From Thermococcus sp. (GTDB taxonomy: Archaea > Methanobacteriota_B > Thermococci > Thermococcales > Thermococcaceae), in assembly GCF_015521605.1 (NCBI RefSeq), contig NZ_WANV01000036.1, positions 62,001 through 126,000 on the forward strand: a stretch of 64,000 bases of DNA, written 5' to 3'. Each line of letters begins with the position of its first letter. Position 1 is the first letter of the stretch. This document shows positions 1 through 7,891 of this stretch, in pieces. Below the pieces are notes generated by a model. The model saw only the letters and a list, made by a program, of their open reading frames with translations. It made no database searches and had not been told where the DNA came from. The position numbers and the translations under genes were made by a program.

Positions 1-765
1 GCCATAAAGCGCATAGAGGAGCAGACTCACGGTGCAATAGCCAGGGAGGACTGGTACCCGATCCCGATAGCCGGCCACATAGCCAAGTTCTTTGAGGCAT
101 TTTCAGGAAGCAAGTACTACATGACCAGCCACTACGGCTGCGGCGCGGCGACCTACGTCTTCCTCGACAGGGAAAACAAGAGGGTCGTTCCGATAGGAAG
201 GTTCCTCGACGTCGAGGGGTTTGTTGAGTACCTGGAGAGCAAGGCGGAGGAGATAGAGCACTGGAAGAGCATGGGCAGGCTCCACAAGCTCAAACTTGGT
301 GCCGAGATATTCATGAAGTTCAAGAGCTTCTACGACGAGAAGTACGCCCCGGAGGGGCTCGGAGTCCTCGACCTCATAAAGAACGCCTTCGTTCACGGCA
401 ACTACGACGCCCTTGGAAAGTTCCACATAAACTCCCTCTTCCTTGGAATGATGCACTTCATGGACGAGTACAACTACGACGTTGAGAGGGTTGAGCGCTG
501 CGTCATCCACTACGCAATGCCGGACGGAAGGATAGTGCCCTTCTGTACCTTCAACGTGATCCCTGAGCTCTACAGGGACAAGGTTCAGGCCCAGTTCAGC
601 TACACCTGGGAGGAGTGGAAGGCCATGCACCCAGACTGGGAGTACCAGAAGGACAAGTACATCAGGACGAAGGAGTTCGTTGAGCGGATGAAGAACAGCG
701 AGCTCTACAGGAAGACCTACATCGACATCGAGGACTACCTTGGGGTCATGGAAAGCGGGAAGTGA
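1..765 (+). CDS. tes: Tetraether lipid synthase-like radical SAM protein, C-terminal part
   Basis: The reading frame is open from base 1, so only the last 254 residues are in the window and the radical SAM cysteine motif lies outside it. The part present has the C-terminal features I associate with the MJ0619/Tes family: a DWYPIP segment at the start, a HYGCGAATYVF segment, and HYAMPDGRIVPFCTFN near residue 175, whose cysteines fit auxiliary iron-sulfur ligands. Tes joins two archaeol chains into macrocyclic tetraethers (GDGT) at the membrane, as expected for a hyperthermophile. The next gene starts 10 bases after the stop. Without the N-terminal half another MJ0619-type radical SAM enzyme cannot be excluded. 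Confidence 0.6.
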   Translation, partial: AIKRIEEQTHGAIAREDWYPIPIAGHIAKFFEAFSGSKYYMTSHYGCGAATYVFLDRENKRVVPIGRFLDVEGFVEYLESKAEEIEHWKSMGRLHKLKLGAEIFMKFKSFYDEKYAPEGLGVLDLIKNAFVHGNYDALGKFHINSLFLGMMHFMDEYNYDVERVERCVIHYAMPDGRIVPFCTFNVIPELYRDKVQAQFSYTWEEWKAMHPDWEYQKDKYIRTKEFVERMKNSELYRKTYIDIEDYLGVMESGK

Positions 766-775
766 GGTGGTCGAA

Positions 776-1081
776 ATGAGCGTCAGTCCGGACAAGAGGC
801 TCACGATGCTCAGCTTCAGGTTCGGGAACATAGACTGGGAGAAGGCCACGGCAAAGCAGTACGAGCTCCTGAAGGACGAGAGGATATGGAGGGCGTTCCT
901 CAACGGATACTCCAAGAACGGCTTCGTGATATTCGACGAGGACGCACTTCCCAGGGAGGAGCTCCTGGAGGCCCTGAAAGAGCTGGAACCGGAAATAGTC
1001 GGAGAGGAGCGCATAGCGGTGAAGGAGCTCGTGGAATCCAGCTACTCATGGAACAACATCCTGGGGAGCATGGAATCATAA
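776..1081 (+). CDS. Conserved hypothetical protein (101 aa)
   Basis: A small, charged, soluble protein with no membrane segment or motif I recognise. I chose the ATG at 776 because GGTGG lies just upstream (768-772). An in-frame TTG at 740 would run back into the previous gene. Only 10 bases separate it from the lipid synthase gene, so the two are probably co-transcribed. The C-terminal half is rich in Glu and Leu (ELLEALKELEPE) and is probably helical. Function unknown; a partner of the lipid synthase is only suggested by position. Confidence 0.65.
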   Translation: MSVSPDKRLTMLSFRFGNIDWEKATAKQYELLKDERIWRAFLNGYSKNGFVIFDEDALPREELLEALKELEPEIVGEERIAVKELVESSYSWNNILGSMES

Positions 1082-1092
1082 AAAGAAAAGGC

Positions 1093-2544
1093 TCAGCGAA
1101 GCTCTATTCTTACCTTTCCTTTCATGTCCTCTTTCTCCAGCTCGAAGCTGACGATTCCGCTGAACGAGTCTAGTTCAAGGATGTTCTTGCCTGCCTTAAC
1201 GTCGAAGGTCTCGGCAACGGCCTCCCCTGCGGGAAGCGAGAGGTCGTACTCATAGACGGTCAGCCTGTTGTCGCCGCTCAGGTAGAGAACCATCCTCGGC
1301 TCGCGGTAGCCGTCCAGCGGGATCCCTCCGAAGGTTCCACCGCCCATCTCCTTCGCCATGCCAGGCAGTGCCAGGGGCAGTGAGAAGCTCACCGCAGGTG
1401 GCCTCTCCTGGATTACCTTCTCGTCAAGGATGACTATGTCCCTGTTCCCGGTGTCGAAGGGCGTCGCCTCGGTTGAGCCTGTGTTCGGGGTTGTGTTGGT
1501 GGCCACGAGGAGCTTTCCGTCCATCTTCTCGATGCTCGTAACCCTCGCCCCAAAAGCCCCAACAATCTTGACCATTGGCGGGGCGATGTAGAGGAGAACG
1601 CTGGGGCCGGTTATCGTGTTGGTCGTTGCCCATGTTAGACTTCCATCCGGCCGGTAGAGGACATCGTGGTGGGCGTTGTAGGCCGTCAGTATCCCACCGC
1701 CGACGTTTACGGCGTTGACCCTGAAGGGGGCGTAGAAGGTGTAGAACTCAAAGAGGCGGAAGAACCGGAAGTCCTCGCCCATCAGCGGGTTGCCGGCTAT
1801 TATCCCACCGCGGACGAAGGCAAAGGCCCTGTTGTACGCGCTCGCCAGCGGACCGTATTCTGGCCTTATATACGGTCTCCCATCGACGCTGTCCCCGGGT
1901 TTAAACGCCTCCCACTTTCCGGTTATCAGGTCGAGGGCCTTTATCTCCCTCAGCCCGGAGGTGAAGTTGCTGCCGACGCCGAAGAAGGCCGCGTCGTGGA
2001 CTACCGTCCCCCTGAGGGAAGGCTCGTGGATCAGGGGCTCGGCCTTCCCGGTTCTCCTGTCAAGGGCATAGACGCCGAGGTTTGCGTGCCCGTCCTCCCT
2101 CGCGAGCAAAAGCCTGTCGCCGTACGGGTCGTAGAGTATATCGCTAACCTCTCCCGCCCAGTCCGTTTCATGGTGAATCGAGTCCTTCCAGAGGAGCCTT
2201 ATTGAGTCGTTTTCCGTGTCGTAGACGTGGACGTGGGAGTACTTGTTGTGGAAGAGTATCCTCCTGTCCTCCCTGTAAACGGCAGGGGCGTGAACCCAGC
2301 CGCCGAAGTAGATGAACTCATCGACCGTCTCGACCGCGTTGTAGGTATCTCCGCCGCTCGTCGGGGGGTCGCCGAGAAGGGTGAAGTCATAGACCTTCTC
2401 CTGACCGTCCCTGACGAAGTGCGCCTCGGCCTCAAAGGCCAGCGTGAAGTAAAGCGTCCCGTTGTGGTATTTCAGCCCGAATATGCCGCCGCTGCCCCAC
2501 TCCGGGCCGTACCTTGGGGGGAATCTATAGTCCCTGAGAAGCAT
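1093..2544 (-). CDS. DUF2139 family protein, probable beta-propeller
   Basis: A 483-residue protein with no signal peptide or membrane segment. It resembles the DUF2139 family of Thermococcales and Crenarchaeota: recurring blocks with aromatic and Gly-rich beta-strand patterns such as YFGGWVHAPAVY and GDNRLTVYEYDL suggest a propeller fold. There are no obvious catalytic residues. It converges with the short gene on the plus strand, with 11 bases between the stops. The ATG at 2544 is followed by LLRDYRFPPRYGPEW, the start I expect for this family. Biochemical role unknown. Confidence 0.7.
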   Translation of the reverse strand: MLLRDYRFPPRYGPEWGSGGIFGLKYHNGTLYFTLAFEAEAHFVRDGQEKVYDFTLLGDPPTSGGDTYNAVETVDEFIYFGGWVHAPAVYREDRRILFHNKYSHVHVYDTENDSIRLLWKDSIHHETDWAGEVSDILYDPYGDRLLLAREDGHANLGVYALDRRTGKAEPLIHEPSLRGTVVHDAAFFGVGSNFTSGLREIKALDLITGKWEAFKPGDSVDGRPYIRPEYGPLASAYNRAFAFVRGGIIAGNPLMGEDFRFFRLFEFYTFYAPFRVNAVNVGGGILTAYNAHHDVLYRPDGSLTWATTNTITGPSVLLYIAPPMVKIVGAFGARVTSIEKMDGKLLVATNTTPNTGSTEATPFDTGNRDIVILDEKVIQERPPAVSFSLPLALPGMAKEMGGGTFGGIPLDGYREPRMVLYLSGDNRLTVYEYDLSLPAGEAVAETFDVKAGKNILELDSFSGIVSFELEKEDMKGKVRIELR

Positions 2545-2630
2545 GGTATCACCGGTAGTGCTATGTGCTCCGGTCTTATTGGCCTTTCGCCTTCGGGAGG
2601 CTTTTATACCACCTCACCCTAACTGAAAGC

Positions 2631-2978
2631 ATGAGGCCCTACCGAGGACTGGCGATAATATTCGGCTTCTATGCACTGGGTGAGTTCACGAGCTTTGCCC
2701 TCAACCTGCCGATCCCGGGGAGCGTCCTTGGAATGCTCTACCTCCTCGCGGCCCTCCTCGGAGGTGCAGTAAAGCTCGAATGGGTTGAGGATGAGGCCGA
2801 GCTCTTCGTCAGGAACATGAGCGTCATGTTCATCCCCCCTGGGGTGGGGATAGTGACCTACCTTGGCCTCATAAGGAGCCAGGCCGTTCCCATATTCACC
2901 GCCCTGGTTCTGAGCTTCCTGATCACTCTCGTCGTAACAGCGAAGACCGTTGAGTTTCTCAGGAGGTGGAAGGAATGA
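2631..2978 (+). CDS. CidA/LrgA family membrane protein
   Basis: A 115-residue protein with about four membrane segments. The pattern LPIPGSVLGMLYLLAALL (near residues 24-41) and the MFIPPGVGIVTY segment are typical of the CidA/LrgA family, small holin-like membrane proteins. A TATA-like sequence (TTTATACC, 2603-2610) sits about 24 bases before the ATG, so the mRNA is probably leaderless; the earlier in-frame start at 2565 would lie upstream of the promoter. The stop overlaps the start of the LrgB gene (ATGA, 2975-2978), so the pair is translated together. In bacteria such pairs move small metabolites or influence lysis; the archaeal role is not established. Confidence 0.85.
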   Translation: MRPYRGLAIIFGFYALGEFTSFALNLPIPGSVLGMLYLLAALLGGAVKLEWVEDEAELFVRNMSVMFIPPGVGIVTYLGLIRSQAVPIFTALVLSFLITLVVTAKTVEFLRRWKE

Positions 2979-3649
2979 ACCCGCTCGGAATAACGCTCAC
3001 CCTCGCTGTCTTCTACCTGTTCTCGGAGCTCCACTCCAGAAAGAGGGCGTTCTACACGAACCCGGTTCTCCTCTCCATAATCACGATAGCGGTCATCCTG
3101 AAGTGGTTCGGAATCCCCTACGGGAGCTACATGGACAGCGCGGTAATCCTCAAATTCCTCCTCGGACCGGCGGTGGTGAGCCTCGCCATCCCGGTTTACA
3201 AGGGCAGGGAGACCATAAGGGCCTACGCACGGGAGATAGGGGTTGGAATTGTCCTCGGTGGAACTGTTGCAATCCTGAGCGCGTTCTACATCACGAAGCT
3301 CCTCGGCGGAAGTGAGGAAGTCCTCCTGAGCATAGCCCCGAAGAGCGTCACCACGGCCATAGCGATCGGCATAAGTGAAAAGATAGGCGGTATTCCAGCT
3401 TTGACCGCGGTTCTCGTGATACTCACGGGGCTCCTTGGCAACGCCTTCGCCCCGGAGCTGCTCAGCCTCATTAAGGTCAGGGACAGAATAGCCAGGGGAT
3501 TGGCGACTGGGGTCAGCTCCCACGGCCTCGGAACCGCGAGGATAATACTGGAGGACGAGCTCGCCGGGGCGGTCAGCGGCCTGGCCATGGCCCTAAACGG
3601 TGTCTTCACGTCCCTACTGCTTCCCTACCTAATCGAACTCCTCAAGTAG
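2975..3649 (+). CDS. LrgB family membrane protein
   Basis: A 224-residue polytopic membrane protein of the LrgB family, the usual partner of LrgA. Key segments are LLGPAVVSLAIPVY near residue 62 and PKSVTTAIAIGISEKIGGIPALTA near residue 125. The C-terminal segment SSHGLGTARIILED is also typical. I chose ATG 2975 over GTG 2966 because AGGAGGTG (2960-2967) lies at the correct distance. The gene overlaps LrgA by four bases, and its 3' end overlaps the convergent Tfx gene by 21 bases. Confidence 0.87.
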   Translation: MNPLGITLTLAVFYLFSELHSRKRAFYTNPVLLSIITIAVILKWFGIPYGSYMDSAVILKFLLGPAVVSLAIPVYKGRETIRAYAREIGVGIVLGGTVAILSAFYITKLLGGSEEVLLSIAPKSVTTAIAIGISEKIGGIPALTAVLVILTGLLGNAFAPELLSLIKVRDRIARGLATGVSSHGLGTARIILEDELAGAVSGLAMALNGVFTSLLLPYLIELLK

Positions 3650-4054
3650 GCACTCGCTTATCCTGAGCCTGTCCTTGGCGTCGAGGAAGAGCGTGAAGTC
3701 CCGTCTCGCGAGCCTGTCCTCAACGGGCGCGTGCTCCACGAGGAAGGCTATTATCTCGGCCGTGCTGTAGGGAACCTTGATTTTCAGCTCGTCGGCCTTC
3801 CTGAAGAGCCTCTCGGGAACCGAGAAGATGTCTTCCCCCTTCCTCACTTCGACGCTTATCTTCGAGTTTATCTGCTCCCAGAGGAGGAGCGTGTTCCTAG
3901 CCTTCTCGACCTTTTCAAGGGCGCGCCTCTCAAGGATGCTTATATTGGCCCTGCTCGTTCCGAGCATCTCCGCTATCTCGCTCTGCTTAAGGCCCCTGGC
4001 TCGCAGGCGGAGGATCCTAATCTGCTGTTCGGTGAGAAAGCTCCGGTTCCCCAT
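3629..4054 (-). CDS. Tfx family DNA-binding protein
   Basis: A 141-residue regulator. Residues 4-55 form a helix-turn-helix of LuxR/sigma-4 type (FLTEQQIRILRLRARGLKQ, then EIAEMLGTSRANISILERRA). The rest matches the Tfx C-terminal domain (KVPYSTAEIIAFLVEHAP). Tfx was described in methanogens as a DNA-binding activator next to molybdenum-enzyme genes. Start ATG 4054 is preceded by GGTG at 4061-4064; a GTG at 4063 is less likely. The gene lies tail to tail with lrgB, so its target is not evident from position. Confidence 0.82.
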   Translation of the reverse strand: MGNRSFLTEQQIRILRLRARGLKQSEIAEMLGTSRANISILERRALEKVEKARNTLLLWEQINSKISVEVRKGEDIFSVPERLFRKADELKIKVPYSTAEIIAFLVEHAPVEDRLARRDFTLFLDAKDRLRISECLLEEFD

Positions 4055-4215
4055 TTTAAACACCAGAGTTTAACACGGTGCTGAAGATTAAAAAGTTTTT
4101 CTCAAAAAGCTGGACAGAGACCGTTGAAACGCCCGGAGAGCACTAGGGACGAACCCCTCAAACCGGAGAGGACTCACAGGTCTAAAGCTCTCAGAAAAGG
4201 CTGTTAGAATTCTGG

Positions 4216-4293
4216 TGGTCCCGCGGCCCGGATTTGAACCGGGGACCTGCGGATCTACAGTCCGCCGCCGCTCCCAGGCTAGGCTACCGCGGG
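4216..4293 (-). tRNA. tRNA-Tyr (GTA), CCA encoded
   Basis: Read on the minus strand the acceptor stem is CCCGCGG paired with CCGCGGG, followed by A73 and an encoded CCA (4216-4218). The anticodon stem-loop is GCGGA-CTGTAGA-TCCGC, giving anticodon GTA. The T arm is CCCGG-TTCAAAT-CCGGG. The first pair is C1-G72, the identity feature of archaeal tyrosine tRNA. No intron is seen. A TATA box at 4332-4339 lies about 40 bases upstream. Confidence 0.95.
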
Positions 4294-4331
4294 ACCCTAC
4301 AGGCAGCCCGTTCCATAATCCCCCGGGTAGG

Positions 4332-4339
4332 TTTATAAA
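4332..4339. promoter_or_regulatory. Palindromic TATA box shared by divergent tRNA-Tyr and the next CDS
   Basis: TTTATAAA reads the same on both strands. It lies 30 bases before the ATG at 4370 and 39 bases before the tRNA-Tyr 5' end at 4293, distances that fit archaeal promoters in both directions. That one box serves both genes is inference. Confidence 0.5.
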
Positions 4340-4369
4340 TTTTTCTCCCGAGGTAATTGGGGTGGGAAC

Positions 4370-4951
4370 ATGAAGCTCTACGAACCTGTTACACTCGCCA
4401 TGCCGCTCGCGAAGGAAATTGGAGAGTTCATAAGGCGCGAGGGCAGGCTGCCAAGCGGCAACGAGCTCCGCGAGATGCTGAAAAGTTTTGGAATGGATGA
4501 GAGCTGCCTCGACCGGGGACTGGCCCTTTACAGGAGCAGGTTCCTTATAGCCCTCGCCTTTCCGAGGGAAGGGACGCTGGTGGTTGACGTCATCTCCTCA
4601 AGCGGCGAGCTCAGCGATGCGCTGGAGGTCATAGCCTACAACGACAAGAAGCTCGGGGCATTCGTCGTCGAGATTCTGCCGAGCAACGACCTCGAATACG
4701 AGGGGAACATAGGGATAGAGCCGGTAATAATAGACGAAAAAACCCTTGAACTGGAGAGCAACCCCATCCTGGGCCACTTCGAGGAGGACGAAGAGGGGCT
4801 CTTCCTCGTCATAGGCCGCGAGACCTACGAGCGCTGGAGAAACGAAGGGGACGTTCACGTCTGCCCCCTCTGCGGCGGAGAACTCGCCTGGAAGGGGGAG
4901 AGGGCCTACTGCCAGGACTGCGGTTATGGAGTGAGGGTGGTGAAAAGATGA
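4370..4951 (+). CDS. Hypothetical protein with C-terminal zinc ribbon (193 aa)
   Basis: An acidic, soluble protein. The last 30 residues hold two CxxC pairs (CPLCGG and CQDCGY), a zinc ribbon that could bind nucleic acid or a partner. The central part (LVVDVISSSGELSDALEVIAY) is a mixed alpha/beta region I do not recognise. The ATG is preceded by GGGGTGGGAAC, a good ribosome binding site. The stop overlaps the aldolase start by four bases, so the two form an operon. Function unknown. Confidence 0.75.
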   Translation: MKLYEPVTLAMPLAKEIGEFIRREGRLPSGNELREMLKSFGMDESCLDRGLALYRSRFLIALAFPREGTLVVDVISSSGELSDALEVIAYNDKKLGAFVVEILPSNDLEYEGNIGIEPVIIDEKTLELESNPILGHFEEDEEGLFLVIGRETYERWRNEGDVHVCPLCGGELAWKGERAYCQDCGYGVRVVKR

Positions 4952-5505
4952 GCAGGGCGATAAAGACCCAGCTTGTTAAATACTCCCGTCTCGCCCACGA
5001 GCGGGGATTAACGGCGGCATTTGGGGGGAACCTGAGCATCAGAAAGGGAAACCTCGTCTTCATCAAGGCCACCGGGGCAGTAATGGACGAGATGACCCGG
5101 GAACAGGTGGCGGTCGTGGACATGGACGGAAGGCAGGTCTCGGGGGTAAGACCCTCCTCGGAGTACAGGCTCCACCTCGCCGTTTACAGGAGGCGGCCGG
5201 ACGTTAGGGCGATAGCGCACCTCCATCCCCCCCACGCGATAGCGGCCACCGCCCTAATCGAGTGGGAACTGCCGATAATGACCCCCGAGGCGGAGATATA
5301 CCTGAAGAGAATCCCGATAGCCCCGTTCAGACCTGCTGGAACTCAGGAGCTGGCCGACGTCGTGGCAGACGCGATACTCCAGTCCGATGCAGTCTTGATG
5401 GAGAGGCACGGCATAGTGACCGTTGGGAGGACTCTGAGGGAGGCATTCTACAAGGCAGAACTCGTGGAGGAGAGTGCAAAGCTCTGGCACCTTACCAGAA
5501 AATAG
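4948..5505 (+). CDS. Class II aldolase family protein (fuculose-phosphate aldolase-like)
   Basis: A 185-residue enzyme of the class II aldolase/adducin family. Zinc ligands are in HLHPPH (near residue 91) and MERHGIV (near 151); the acidic catalytic residue is in TPEAEIY. The N-terminal GLTAAFGGNLSIR and TGAVMDEM segments match the phosphate-binding loops. Homologues cleave L-fuculose 1-phosphate or related sugar phosphates to dihydroxyacetone phosphate and an aldehyde. In archaea such enzymes may instead serve purine-derived or other phosphosugar salvage, so the substrate is open. It overlaps the upstream zinc-ribbon gene. Confidence 0.82.
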   Translation: MSRAIKTQLVKYSRLAHERGLTAAFGGNLSIRKGNLVFIKATGAVMDEMTREQVAVVDMDGRQVSGVRPSSEYRLHLAVYRRRPDVRAIAHLHPPHAIAATALIEWELPIMTPEAEIYLKRIPIAPFRPAGTQELADVVADAILQSDAVLMERHGIVTVGRTLREAFYKAELVEESAKLWHLTRK

Positions 5506-5559
5506 CCGCTTCTTTTTATTCACAAGAAAGCGCAGGAAATGAGCGTAAAAAGAAAACGC

Positions 5560-5811
5560 TCACTTGACCTGCTCAAGGGCACCGAGGACTTCCCAGATGA
5601 TCGTCCTCGTGTGCATCGGCATGTTCGGGTCCTCGCTTATCTCCTCAAGGATAGCTATCGCATCGGCCGCCCTGACGGCGGGTTCCTTGCTCTCGTCGAG
5701 GAGGGCCTCGATGGCCTGCTCGGCGGCGCGCCTTATGTTCCTTGGAACAACGGTGTCCTGGACGACCTGCTCCTTGAGAACCTGCACGATCTGGCCGATG
5801 AGCTCGCTCAT
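5560..5811 (-). CDS. UPF0147 family protein
   Basis: An 83-residue all-helical protein matching UPF0147, a small family confined to archaea. Diagnostic segments are [18 protein letters not shown] and [19 protein letters not shown]. The start at 5811 has GGTGA seven bases upstream. It stands alone between the aldolase and cobO. Function unknown. Confidence 0.88.
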   Translation of the reverse strand: MSELIGQIVQVLKEQVVQDTVVPRNIRRAAEQAIEALLDESKEPAVRAADAIAILEEISEDPNMPMHTRTIIWEVLGALEQVK

Positions 5812-5928
5812 TCTATCACCCCCTTTTCTAAAGAATTGTTACTAAAACCTTCCCGGATTATCTTAATCTCTCTTAACTAAAAAGCTTTTCGGTCAACGTC
5901 GAAACCGAAGAAAGGGGAAGAGTCCAGA

Positions 5929-6456
5929 CTAGAACTCCACACCCCTCCTCGCGAGGATTCCCCTCCGGTACGGGTGCTTTACCTCCCTCATCTCGGTGAC
6001 GTAGTCGGCAAGCTCAAACAGCTCCTCCGGACAGTAGCGGCCGGTCAGAACGAGCTCGGTGTGGGGCGCTTTGCTCTTGATGAGCCCCTTGACCTCATCA
6101 ACATCGAGCATGCCGAAGCCGAGGGCGACGCATATCTCGTCGAGTATCACCAGATCCCATTCGCTGCTTGAGACTACCTCTTTAGCGCGCTGAAGGGCCT
6201 TCTTGGCGGCCGCTATGTCGTCGGGCTCGGGCTTTCCGTGGACGAACTTGGGCAAACCGAAGGACTCTATAACGGCACCGCACTCCCTTATCTTCTTCTG
6301 CTCGCCGTAGACGTCCGGCGCCTTCATGAACTGGAGGACGATGACCCTTCCGCCGGAGCCGAGCATTCTCACCGCGAGGCCAAGAGCAGCGGTCGTCTTT
6401 CCCTTTCCGTTCCCCGTGTAGATGTGGACGAGGCCGAGTTTTTCTTTCCAGGGCAT
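5929..6456 (-). CDS. cobO: Cob(I)alamin adenosyltransferase, CobO/CobA (BtuR) type
   Basis: A 175-residue P-loop enzyme that transfers the adenosyl group of ATP to cob(I)alamin or its precursor. The Walker A motif TGNGKGKTTAA is at residues 14-24 and the Walker B segment DLVILDEICVAL near residue 101; the tail VKHPYRRGILARRGVEF is typical of the family. The ribosome binding site GGTGAA precedes ATG 6456, and a TATA-like TAAAAACC on the minus strand lies about 30 bases upstream, inside the direct repeat described separately. It borders the AT-rich island. Confidence 0.88.
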   Translation of the reverse strand: MPWKEKLGLVHIYTGNGKGKTTAALGLAVRMLGSGGRVIVLQFMKAPDVYGEQKKIRECGAVIESFGLPKFVHGKPEPDDIAAAKKALQRAKEVVSSSEWDLVILDEICVALGFGMLDVDEVKGLIKSKAPHTELVLTGRYCPEELFELADYVTEMREVKHPYRRGILARRGVEF

Positions 6457-6477
6457 GTTGGCTTCACCGGGTGGATA

Positions 6478-6509
6478 TAATCGCCAGGGTTTTTAGGGGT
6501 TTGGAATGG
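6478..6509. repeat. Direct repeat copy 1 (cobO promoter side)
   Basis: About 31 bases beginning TAATCGCCAGGG and continuing TTTTTAGGGG match a second copy at 6860-6889 with a few differences. This copy contains the likely cobO TATA element. Confidence 0.7.
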
Positions 6510-6793
6510 ATTGAGTTGTGAGGGGGAACAAGTCTGGCATGAGTTAACCAAAACCTGAGGGGAAGTCCAAAAACGCCCAAAGGCACGGAAAACACAATTG
6601 TTGGTCGCATTAGAAAAGTGTCTAAGGCAAGTACACAGGGAATAGCTGATTAGAATTGCTTAAACGGCATTAATCGGGACTAAACTAATTCCAGCCAAGT
6701 GAAGTCCCGTCATCAGTGATGGGCCCTTCACCCAGTTAAAGTCCCCTGAACCTTCCCAGACCCCGGTTTGCTCTTGTGGTTCGTTGCCTCTGG

Positions 6794-6811
6794 TTGTTAT
6801 CATGATAACAA
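6794..6811. promoter_or_regulatory. Perfect 18-bp palindrome, operator candidate 1
   Basis: TTGTTATCATGATAACAA is a perfect palindrome. Its 14-bp core recurs at 6835-6848; the two centres are 39 bp apart, nearly four helical turns, as for a cooperatively bound dimer pair upstream of the methyltransferase promoter. Confidence 0.55.
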
Positions 6812-6834
6812 TACACTCTTTCTCTGCCTTTTTT

Positions 6835-6848
6835 GTTATCATGATAAC
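6835..6848. promoter_or_regulatory. Perfect 14-bp palindrome, operator candidate 2
   Basis: GTTATCATGATAAC, identical to the core of the palindrome at 6794-6811. It lies 45 bp upstream of the TATA box (6893-6901) of the methyltransferase gene. Confidence 0.55.
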
Positions 6849-6859
6849 GCAAAGCGATG

Positions 6860-6889
6860 TAATCGCCATGGTTTTTAGGGGGTCGGATG
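6860..6889. repeat. Direct repeat copy 2 (methyltransferase side)
   Basis: Matches 6478-6509 (TAATCGCCATGG, then TTTTTAGGGGG, then GGATG). Together the copies bracket 350 bp of noncoding DNA at the left edge of the island. Confidence 0.7.
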
Positions 6890-6892
6890 AAA

Positions 6893-6927
6893 GTTATAAA
6901 AACCTGTTCAAACTACAACAATGGAGG
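6893..6927 (+). promoter_or_regulatory. Promoter and ribosome binding site of the methyltransferase gene
   Basis: The TATA box TTATAAAAA is at 6893-6901 and GGAGG at 6923-6927, seven bases before ATG 6935. This makes the in-frame ATG at 6887 unlikely, since it lies upstream of the TATA box. Confidence 0.7.
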
Positions 6928-6934
6928 AACGAAT

Positions 6935-7891
6935 ATGAGAGAAGTTCCGTTCGAGGAATATCTGGAATTCATAAAAAAGCACGATCACGTCATTATAGAG
7001 AATCAAAGAATAGAGATTGGAAAACCCATCCCAATCAAAACATTTCAGCCTCAGAACTTCAAGCTTGAAACAACGACCGTATGGAGCTTCCCCGAACGTG
7101 GAAAATGGGCAACCCATTATGCAAATGCAAAATACAGAGGAAATTGGGCCCCCCAAGTTCCACGAAATCTGATATTACAGTATACAAAGCCGGGGGATAC
7201 TGTTCTAGATGCATTCTTAGGAAGCGGAACAACGCTGATAGAGTGCAAACTCCTAGGACGACACGGGATCGGGGTCGACATAAACTATGAGGCTCTAATG
7301 GTAGCATGGGATAGATTGAATTTCGAGTATGACCCCCGTAAGGATGGGCAGCCCACGTTAAGCTCATACCTCGGACTAAAAGAGAGTATTGAGTGGGTGG
7401 AACCTCAAATTCGCCTTTATCATGGTGACGCAAGAAAATTAGACAAAATTGAAGACGAGAGCATAGATCTAATAGCTACTCATCCACCCTATGCTAACAT
7501 CATAGGGTATACAAAAAGAGCACGTTCTCCTGTGAATGGAGATCTGTCCAACGTTAACTCAATAGATGAGTTTATTTCAGAAATGAAAAAAGTTGCGGAG
7601 GAGTTCTATAGGGTGCTCAAACCTGGAAAATATGCTGCGATCCTAATGGGAGACACTAGACGGCATAGGCATTACGTTCCTATAGCCTTCAGGGTCATGA
7701 AAGTGTTTTTGGAAGCTGGATTTATATTAAAGGAGGACATTATCAAGGTTCAGCATCATATGAGGGGTACCGAACCCTGGAAAACAAGGAAGAGAGACTT
7801 CTATCTAATTGCACATGAACACCTATTCGTGTTTAGAAAATCTGGAGAGGAGGAGAAAACCGAGAAATTCCGGGAAAGTAGAGTGGTTTAA
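6935..7891 (+). CDS. DNA methyltransferase, N4-cytosine/N6-adenine type, permuted motif order
   Basis: A 318-residue amino-methyltransferase. The AdoMet-binding motif I (LDAFLGSGTT, residues 91-100) comes first, and the catalytic motif IV (THPPYA, 182-187) follows about 85 residues later. Common beta-class enzymes have the opposite order. THPPY resembles the TSPPY of N4-cytosine and some N6-adenine enzymes. It modifies DNA at an unknown site. The gene starts an AT-rich block with a Dam-type enzyme and is convergent with the 208-residue protein (stops overlap by four bases). Codon use is more AT-rich than the flanking core genes, suggesting transfer. No target-recognition domain can be picked out by eye. 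Confidence 0.85.
   Translation: MREVPFEEYLEFIKKHDHVIIENQRIEIGKPIPIKTFQPQNFKLETTTVWSFPERGKWATHYANAKYRGNWAPQVPRNLILQYTKPGDTVLDAFLGSGTTLIECKLLGRHGIGVDINYEALMVAWDRLNFEYDPRKDGQPTLSSYLGLKESIEWVEPQIRLYHGDARKLDKIEDESIDLIATHPPYANIIGYTKRARSPVNGDLSNVNSIDEFISEMKKVAEEFYRVLKPGKYAAILMGDTRRHRHYVPIAFRVMKVFLEAGFILKEDIIKVQHHMRGTEPWKTRKRDFYLIAHEHLFVFRKSGEEEKTEKFRESRVV

Larger units (their letters stand above)
6510..6859. other. Noncoding stretch between cobO and the methyltransferase gene
   Basis: I see no credible gene here. It contains an imperfect hairpin near 6698-6731 (GTGAAG ... CTTCAC around GTCATCAGTGATG) and the two GTTATCATGATAAC palindromes. The short open frames are low in coding character. Base composition falls towards the AT-rich island. 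Confidence 0.6.

Noticed and set aside
6660-6869. 69-codon frame on the minus strand with two VIMIT segments
   Set aside because: The repeated segments are just the two DNA palindromes read in frame; there is no promoter or ribosome binding site and no protein-like composition.
6887-6934. Longer N terminus for the first methyltransferase
   Set aside because: The ATG at 6887 precedes the TATA box at 6893-6901; GGAGG stands before ATG 6935.
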